DNA of 64,000 bases from Craterostigma plantagineum (lineage: Eukaryota > Streptophyta > Magnoliopsida > Lamiales > Linderniaceae), in contig JAPQWV010000005.1 in the NCBI GenBank assembly GCA_027422505.1, positions 17,626,501-17,690,500 on the forward strand. The letters run 5' to 3'. A model generated the notes under the pieces. The model was given only the letters and a program-made list of their open reading frames with translations, was not told the origin of the DNA and did not search any database. A program made the position numbers and the translations under genes. Numbering within the stretch: position 1 is the first letter of the stretch; each line of letters begins with the position of its first letter. This document shows positions 58,081-64,000 of this stretch, one piece after another.

Positions 58081-59213
58081 GGAAATGGCATCAAATCAAG
58101 ATGACGCATAATTATTCGCAACTTATCATCATAGCTAGGAAGCACAAAATGTAATCAAGCAAACAATCATAGACAGTACACTAATGATTGGCACATATCA
58201 ACCTGAATTTCCTTAGCACTACAAATCAAGACCCACACCTTACAATGATTCACTCAAATTCACTCAAGACCCACACCCTACCATAGGCTTGCAAGTTAAT
58301 CGCATATCTTCTACTAAAGGTGGTAAGCGTAAATCTGAGGGTCTTTTGGGTCGAAAAGGGGTCAAATAATAATGAGATGACAAGCATAGACACTGACAAA
58401 CGTAATCCTAAAGCTAAGACACATAAGCCAAAACTCAAAGAATATAGCATGATTAAACTGACAGTCACATGCCCCAACATAAGACTCAACATTCTCGCTC
58501 TGAAATCCTAGACTTTTTCTGCCCGACCCTCTCAACTCAGTTTCCTTTCATTTTTGCCCTTTCACCTTATTTACGATCTGATTTTGTGCACTGCCCTTAT
58601 TCGATAAACATCAAGGTTTGGCTTTTTGTCGCAAAGAATACATCGTCACAGCGAATGCCATATACCTAGGGATACTTATTACCAAAACCTATATCTTACA
58701 AAAGGTTTATGGGCAGACTTATGCAAGGGATCGGGTCATTTCAGAAAATGGTCAAGTAGGATCGAGTCATTTCACCGAATAACAGAGAAGTAACATTAAA
58801 TAAGACATTAAAGTAGTAACCCTCAAGTTCGACTTCTGCTCTATTATAATCAACTCAAGTTCAAATGATCTCTGGAGGCTTATTTGGGCTAGCGGCTTTT
58901 ATAATTTACGAGGAGAGAAACGAATAGGTTCGGCTGAAAGTGGCTAACTATGGGGATCAGTCGTGGGTTGGGAAATTTGGCTCTGGACTTATTTCCTAAT
59001 GCCCTCGTCATTTCCACACGAACGTAACCCAAACAGTTTCAACGCGTAACAAACAGGCAAGTTCTAGAGAGATATAAACTAGGCACATCACACAACCAAG
59101 GAAAAAATTGAGCATAAGCTCGTCAGGCTCAAACTCTCGCAACGTAAACGGGTTATGTGCACGAGTCCCTCAAAGTAGCGCTATGTCTATCCAAGCAGAC
59201 ACGATTCAATCAA
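58081..59213. other. No gene seen
   Basis: Continues from module B; AT-rich, with short open stretches lacking similarity. Probably non-coding retroelement DNA. Confidence 0.45.
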
Positions 59214-59591
59214 TCATGCAAGTCCTAATCGCCCACAAGACTCTATTAATTTCAAACTAACTCGAGATAAACGCAAATAATCATGCCTGATTTCAAAGAA
59301 TTCATGCCTTTCCAACGATGTGCAGATGTGCCTCGTCCCTACAACTGTCGTGAAATTGTACGTCCCGTCCATGATGAGGCTCTTGATCATTCCCCAAAAC
59401 TGTTGGAGGTATACCATTGGCACCGAAACCGTCACCGTTAGAGCATGCCATAGGGGATGGCCTTGTAGTATTGACAACATGATCTCGTCCGGACACCTGA
59501 AGGTGGTCAGGTCGAGTTGGAAATTGGTCTCGTGGACGTTGAGGTACATGACCTTCTCATATATGTGATTGTATGTTGGATAATGATCCAT
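59214..59591 (-). pseudogene. Possible retroelement-associated protein fragment
   Basis: 125 open codons on the minus strand from ATG 59591. The central part (FQLDLTTFRCPDEIMLSILQ, HALTVTVSVPMVYLQQFWGM) resembles the 'YIQQFW' proteins found with retroelements in asterid genomes, from memory. It is much shorter than those and drifts into low-similarity sequence at its end. It lies between two non-coding retroelement-like stretches on the same strand as module B. Confidence 0.4.
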
Positions 59592-59829
59592 CTGAAATAC
59601 AAAGAAGAAATGTAAATCATTAGTTCAAGAATTGTAATTTGAGTCGAATTTTGAATTTGTCAAACCATAATAATGGATCATGTCATAGCATGTTTGAACA
59701 AATTCCTAATTGAGAACATGAAATCTGCACATAGATCATACGAAGTGAATATTGAAGAGATAATTACATTTCGACATAAGCATGTAAGTCCTATAGATTG
59801 TTAGTCGAAAATTTTACCGAATGTTTAAT

Positions 59830-60620
59830 ATCGCTGTTCACTCCGTGATTTTTATCGTGCGAGAAATGAAATTCTCTATTTAATCTCCTAAGTGCAAATT
59901 TCCAATTAAAATCTCCGTTTAATTTTGCGATCGAAAATTTTATTCGCTAAGTTTCGCTACAGTACAAAAAACTAAGAGAAATTTTTCTAAGTGTTAAAAA
60001 CGTAAGGCGTGGTACTGTAGCCGAGAAATCTTACGATCGAGAAAAATTTTCGTGTAAATTTACGATCGGGAAAATTAATTTCTGTATAAATTTACGATCG
60101 AGAAATTTTCGCGCGTTAGTAAAATTTTCGTTGTGAAAGTTATCGAGCAAGAAAGTATTTCGATTTTAAAATAGATTTTCGCTGCGAAATTTTACGATCG
60201 AGAAAATTATCAACGAGAAACTAACTCAAACATCGAGAAAATTTTCGATCGATAAAAAATTGTCGCTGCGTGCTTTATCGAAAAATTTTATCTTCGAAAA
60301 ATTAATTTTATCGCCGCTAAAATTTTCGACCGAGAGCAAAATTGAAATCGAAATAACATTTTTCGATTGTAAGTCTTGCGCTCGAAACTTAATGACATCT
60401 ATTTAAGCTATTTCGTTCAGTAATCTTTTCGCTCGCATAAAATCAAAATTGAATTTCTCGATTGTAATTATTTTGCGATCTACGTTATTTATCTAAACGA
60501 CTAAGTCAAAAGGTTTTGCGATCGAGAATCTTTTGCGATGCAAACAGTATCTCAATCAAATTAAAATTCAATTATTACTGTTTGCAAGCGAGAAAAGTTC
60601 TTCGACGCCTTCAAACGTTT
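59830..60620. repeat. Array of CGATCGAGAAA-type words
   Basis: TACGATCGAGAAA, TACGATCGGGAAA, ATCGAGAAAATTTTCG and similar words recur at least ten times with irregular spacing of about 25-60 bases, often as part of short inverted repeats (AAAATTTTCGATCGA). A smaller cluster follows at 61040-61260. No open frame. Probably part of a retroelement leader or LTR. Confidence 0.75.
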
Positions 60621-61647
60621 AAAACCCAGTTTAGTCTATCTTTCAGTCGAAGTATAATAACGCGGAAAATTGAAACAATCTACCCTCAAAACGAACAGGA
60701 AACTTCAAAACTATCTTAATATGCAGTTTTTAACCTAGATTATGCTTAGAGACTAGTCTTTAAACACTGCAAACTAGCATTCGGGTTTCCATATTATGAA
60801 CAGACGAGAAATTATCATAAAATCATGCGAAAGATTGCAGAAAACAGGTGCACACGAAGTTCAAACACACAAAAATCCCTAAAGGATGTCGAATCTACCT
60901 CTCAAAGACGAAGATTTAGTGAAACTTTGTAAGATTTTGCGATTAAGGGTTTTGCGTGTATTTGGAAAATTTTCGACTGTAGACATTAATTTCGTTAAGT
61001 GGGCTGATTAGACGTTTTCGATACTTAACAATTTCTAGGCTCATTACTGTTTACGATCGAGAAACTTATGATCGAGAAATTTCCTTTGGTTACTATTGAA
61101 TATTCGCTCGACAAATTCCGAAAGAGAATTTTCATTTGGTTCCTGCTTAATTTTCGCTCGTCAATATGAAAGCAAAAATTACCACTTGGTCCCAAATCAA
61201 TTATTGCTCGAGAAGCTGTGAATGAAAATTACGAAATTCGCCCAAATTTCTCGATAGTAAGTTTTTCTAAGTTTTCAGATTGACCCTGAGTTAAAAAAAT
61301 AGACCACATAGTCGCTCCCCGTATATATGTAAATAAACACAATTAACTACCTGTAATTCAGGTTAGTGACATCGGGCTCCCTCTTCAAATTTTGTAAATC
61401 TGCAATACTTAGAGCAAAAGATGTCGAGATGATTAGAGTTAATTTTTGGAAGCAATTTTTCTATTCTGAATTACTATTCACCGCCACCTTTTTCCTAGTC
61501 ACCGCACCCTAAAGGACTTTAAAAAGACGATTTTGCCCTTTTGAATAAAAATTTCTGTTTAAAGTCCTTTTCCAGACAACACTTTCCATATCGCAATCAC
61601 ACATCCAAATCAGACCCAAACAAAACAAAAAAAAAACTCAAATCGCA
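60621..61647. other. No gene seen; upstream of the plant-mobile-domain gene
   Basis: AT-rich, including the second CGATCGAGAAA cluster (61040-61260) and an A-rich run before the ATG at 61648. A phrase typical of 'lineage' promoters could not be found. Confidence 0.45.
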
Positions 61648-63895
61648 ATGGATCGACGACAGGAACAGGGGAAAGGAAAGGATCTATTCGCACGACTGGT
61701 AAGCAAATTCTAGTAAAAATCATTCGTACGTAGATTAATTATAGAACACGGGTCGGAATCTTTTGAAAAAAGTCCCGATCGAACGAATTTTTGGGCCGTG
61801 CCCTGTGGCGGCCGAAAATTTTTTTCGGCCGTGCTAGAGACGGCCGAAATTGCTATTCGACCGGTGCTGCGCCGGCCGAAAATACTGATCGACCGGTGCT
61901 GCACCGGCCGAGAATCATTTTCGGTCGCCTCTATAGACGGTAGCAGTAGATCCCCCCTGTTGAAGGGATCTGGAGAGCGCCACACGAGAACGCGTGGTGT
62001 TGGTGCATCTGTTCGTAGAGAACGGGAGGAGGAGAAGCGGCAGCGAGTTGCTGCTTCTCAGTCCGTATATGCGGATTACGATCCGCATACGGGCAATAAT
62101 GACGTACCGGATGATGCAGCATCGTTTCAGTCATCCGATGACGATGTGCCATCGGCCTCCTCAAGTAAGTATTTTTCTCCTCTATAAATTGACATACAAT
62201 GACGGAAAAAAAATTAAATTGACATGCGATGTCGTGTCTTAATATACATAAAAGAAATAAATTTTTTTTTGCATTATTCGTAAAAATGAAATAGGGAGCA
62301 AGCGCTCCAGGGTCGTAGATGACGATACCTAGAGGGTGCAGGGGCCACAGCCCGGTGGTCCAGAAGATGACGAGGTGATCCCTAGTTATCTAGGGCACAT
62401 CGCGCCCCGCATCTGAATGGGTGAGCAGGAGAGGCCCCTGCTAAAGTGGGAGCAGCGGGTGTTAGTGATGGGAAGCTTAAGAATTGGTACTGCCAATTCC
62501 CGCCGGAGACGCAGCGCCAGATCCATGGCACGAGGCTTGGGCACCTCACAGATGCCATAATGGGTCACTTGGACCAGCCTCTACTGTGCGCTTTTGGGGA
62601 GCGTTGGCAGCCCGACACGAACACCTTCCACATGCCATTCGGGGAGGACGATCATGCTCCACGACGTCGAGCAGATCCTAGGTATCTCGATCGACGGGGA
62701 GACGATATCGGGCACCCCAAACGTCGCCGATGGGCAGATCACGGTGAGGGAGATAATGGGCATCTCCGAGGACGCGCTGAGGAGTTCTTGGAAAAGAGGT
62801 GGGGTTGCGGCGGGGTTCCAGGCCATCGCTTGGTTGTGGATTCTCTTGGGGTCGACGTTGTTCGTCGACAAGAGCGGGACCCGTGTGAAGCCCGACATCA
62901 TGCACTAGTTCTACCGCTCATTGGCCTCTGCCAGGCAGTACTCGTGGGGATCGGCCGCACTTGCGTACCTTTATCGCCAGCTTGGCCTCGCAAGCAGGGC
63001 GGATGCGAGGGGTGTAGCTGGGTGCCTCTCGTTACTACAGGCGTGGATCTACGACTACTTCCAATGCTTCCGCCCACACCGTCTCCCCCACCATGTGGAG
63101 CCTGGCCAGGCACGATCACGCATGTGGTCTGTATCTCAGCACGAGAAGACGGTCCACCGTTTGGTTGAAATCTGCCATCAGATAGATGTCATGACTGCAA
63201 GCGAGGTATCTTAACAATTTATATTCTATATTTATGACAATTATTTAAAAATTGTGAACTGTTATCAGGCTGCTTGGCTGTCATACGGTCCCGATCCAGC
63301 GTCGCAGCACCCGAGGATGCTTTTCGTGGGTTGGGTTAGATATCGCGATATCGTTGAGCACTACGCACCCTCGAGAGTGTTGCGCCAGTTGGGGTATGTG
63401 CAGGTCATCCCGCCACCGATGAGTCCGTCACAGAAAGCGGTCATGCCAGCAGACCGGACGAGGTATAAGGTGGACTATTCTGTCGGTTCAGCAAAACATG
63501 CTTGGCGTCAGTTCCCGTAAGCCTACATTCTCAACCTCTCGTACATCAACCGGGCCGCCGCGGAGTACCTTGGTGAAACCGTTCAAGGGTACATGGACTG
63601 GTATCAGCAGTATTCTCATCCTCTCCTGCTTTCGTCGGAGCCGGGATCCTCATCGGGCGACATACCCCCACGCAGCAACGGCGACTACGTATGTAATTTA
63701 ATCTTATGTCAATTTTTTATATTTATATGTTTAATCACTTTTTATATGTATTATTTCTATGTACAGTGGTACAGCACGATGTACACCTTGACTAGCGATA
63801 TGCTAGCTAGGATGCATCTGGACAGCTATCCGCCCACGGACGAGTTCAGAGAGAGGCTCGACGAGCTCAACGACTGGTGGCGGCAGGCCCCATGA
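61648..63895 (+). pseudogene. Plant mobile domain (PMD, aminotransferase-like) gene, decayed
   Basis: PMD proteins occur as host genes (MAIN/MAIL family, silencing) and inside Mutator and Gypsy-type transposons. Exon 1 (61648-61698, MDRRQEQGKGKDLFARL) precedes GTAAGC. A second exon holds an acidic serine-rich linker ending before GTAAGTA (62164). The PMD then reads GGPEDDEVIPSYLGHIAP, CAFGERWQPDTNTFHMPFGE, IMLHDVEQILGISIDGETI, YSWGSAALAYLYRQLGLAS and LSLLQAWIYDYF, with C-terminal exons at 63270 and about 63766-63895 (TGA). Lesions: TGA at 62414, frame change near 62460, an apparent two-base loss near 62648, TAG at 62906 and TAA at 63518. It is not functional as read. Confidence 0.85.
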
Positions 63896-64000
63896 TGTGT
63901 TATTATTTTGTTTATGTTTCATTTATGTATCGGACGCGTACTGTTTATGTTTGGAATATTTTTTTGCATCTTTATTCCGTTTCGAATTACTAATGCAACA
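63896..64000. other. 3' flank of the PMD gene at window end
   Basis: AT-rich 3' sequence (TTATGTTTCATTTATG); nothing else seen. Confidence 0.5.

Noticed and set aside
62581..63119. Minus-strand open frames across the PMD gene
   Set aside because: Shadows of the GC-rich plus-strand PMD sequence.
1..64000. CRISPR arrays, operons, bacterial promoters, rRNA or tRNA genes
   Set aside because: The window is a plant nuclear region; no regularly spaced array with unique spacers, no rRNA, and no cloverleaf with an intact T-loop that I could see by eye.

Overview
The window is nuclear DNA of a flowering plant, most likely a eudicot. Genes are split by GT-AG introns, the sequence is AT-rich, plant-only families occur (B3/REM, DUF868, plant mobile domain), and most of the DNA is transposon-derived. 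Some repeat-associated protein fragments look like ones I associate with asterid genomes, but I cannot fix the species.

Three host genes look intact. (1) A TEL2/TELO2 homologue (+, last 8 exons, 147-3746; its start lies left of the window), a co-chaperone that stabilises PIKK kinases. (2) An MCTS1/MCT-1 homologue (-, 42307-44362) whose 8 exons rebuild exactly 181 codons; it is a PUA-domain factor for translation re-initiation and ribosome recycling. (3) A single-exon DUF868 gene (-, 50677-51609). A B3/REM-type gene (+, 33735-41742) is recognisable but frameshifted, internally duplicated and split by a Copia insertion.

Region by region: 0-3.8 kb TEL2; 4.65-8.68 kb a Helitron with both ends and an A/T target; 8.9-10.0 kb a foldback MULE with 9-bp target duplications; 10.3-15.8 kb a row of unrelated same-strand gene fragments (IST1-like, an unidentified charged protein, a PHD finger, a triplicated 41-codon exon, PP2C, another unidentified piece); 17-29.9 kb segmental duplications carrying arrays of GCAGTCTTAC and its complement, an ATP-citrate lyase A fragment, a deleted Angela-like Copia element (23486-27174) and a Helitron-type 3' end at 29929; 30-32.7 kb non-coding retroelement-like DNA; 32.77 kb a small hAT; 33.7-41.7 kb the B3 gene with a 5.9-kb Copia element inside; 42.3-44.4 kb MCTS1; 44.76 kb a second small hAT; 45.77-50.22 kb a probable large MULE made of internal repeats; 50.7-51.6 kb DUF868; 52.4 and 53.7 kb minisatellites; 54.4-56.3 kb a decayed PIF/Harbinger element; 56.4-61.3 kb non-coding retroelement-like DNA with CACGGCCGTG and CGATCGAGAAA arrays; 61.6-63.9 kb a decayed plant-mobile-domain gene.

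The three intact genes have unrelated housekeeping or unknown roles and do not form a pathway. I found no clear evidence of a new biological system. The most notable items are the chimeric block of captured gene fragments with its triplicated, frame-preserving exon, the interrupted and duplicated B3 gene, and the several elements whose ends and target duplications can be set to the base.
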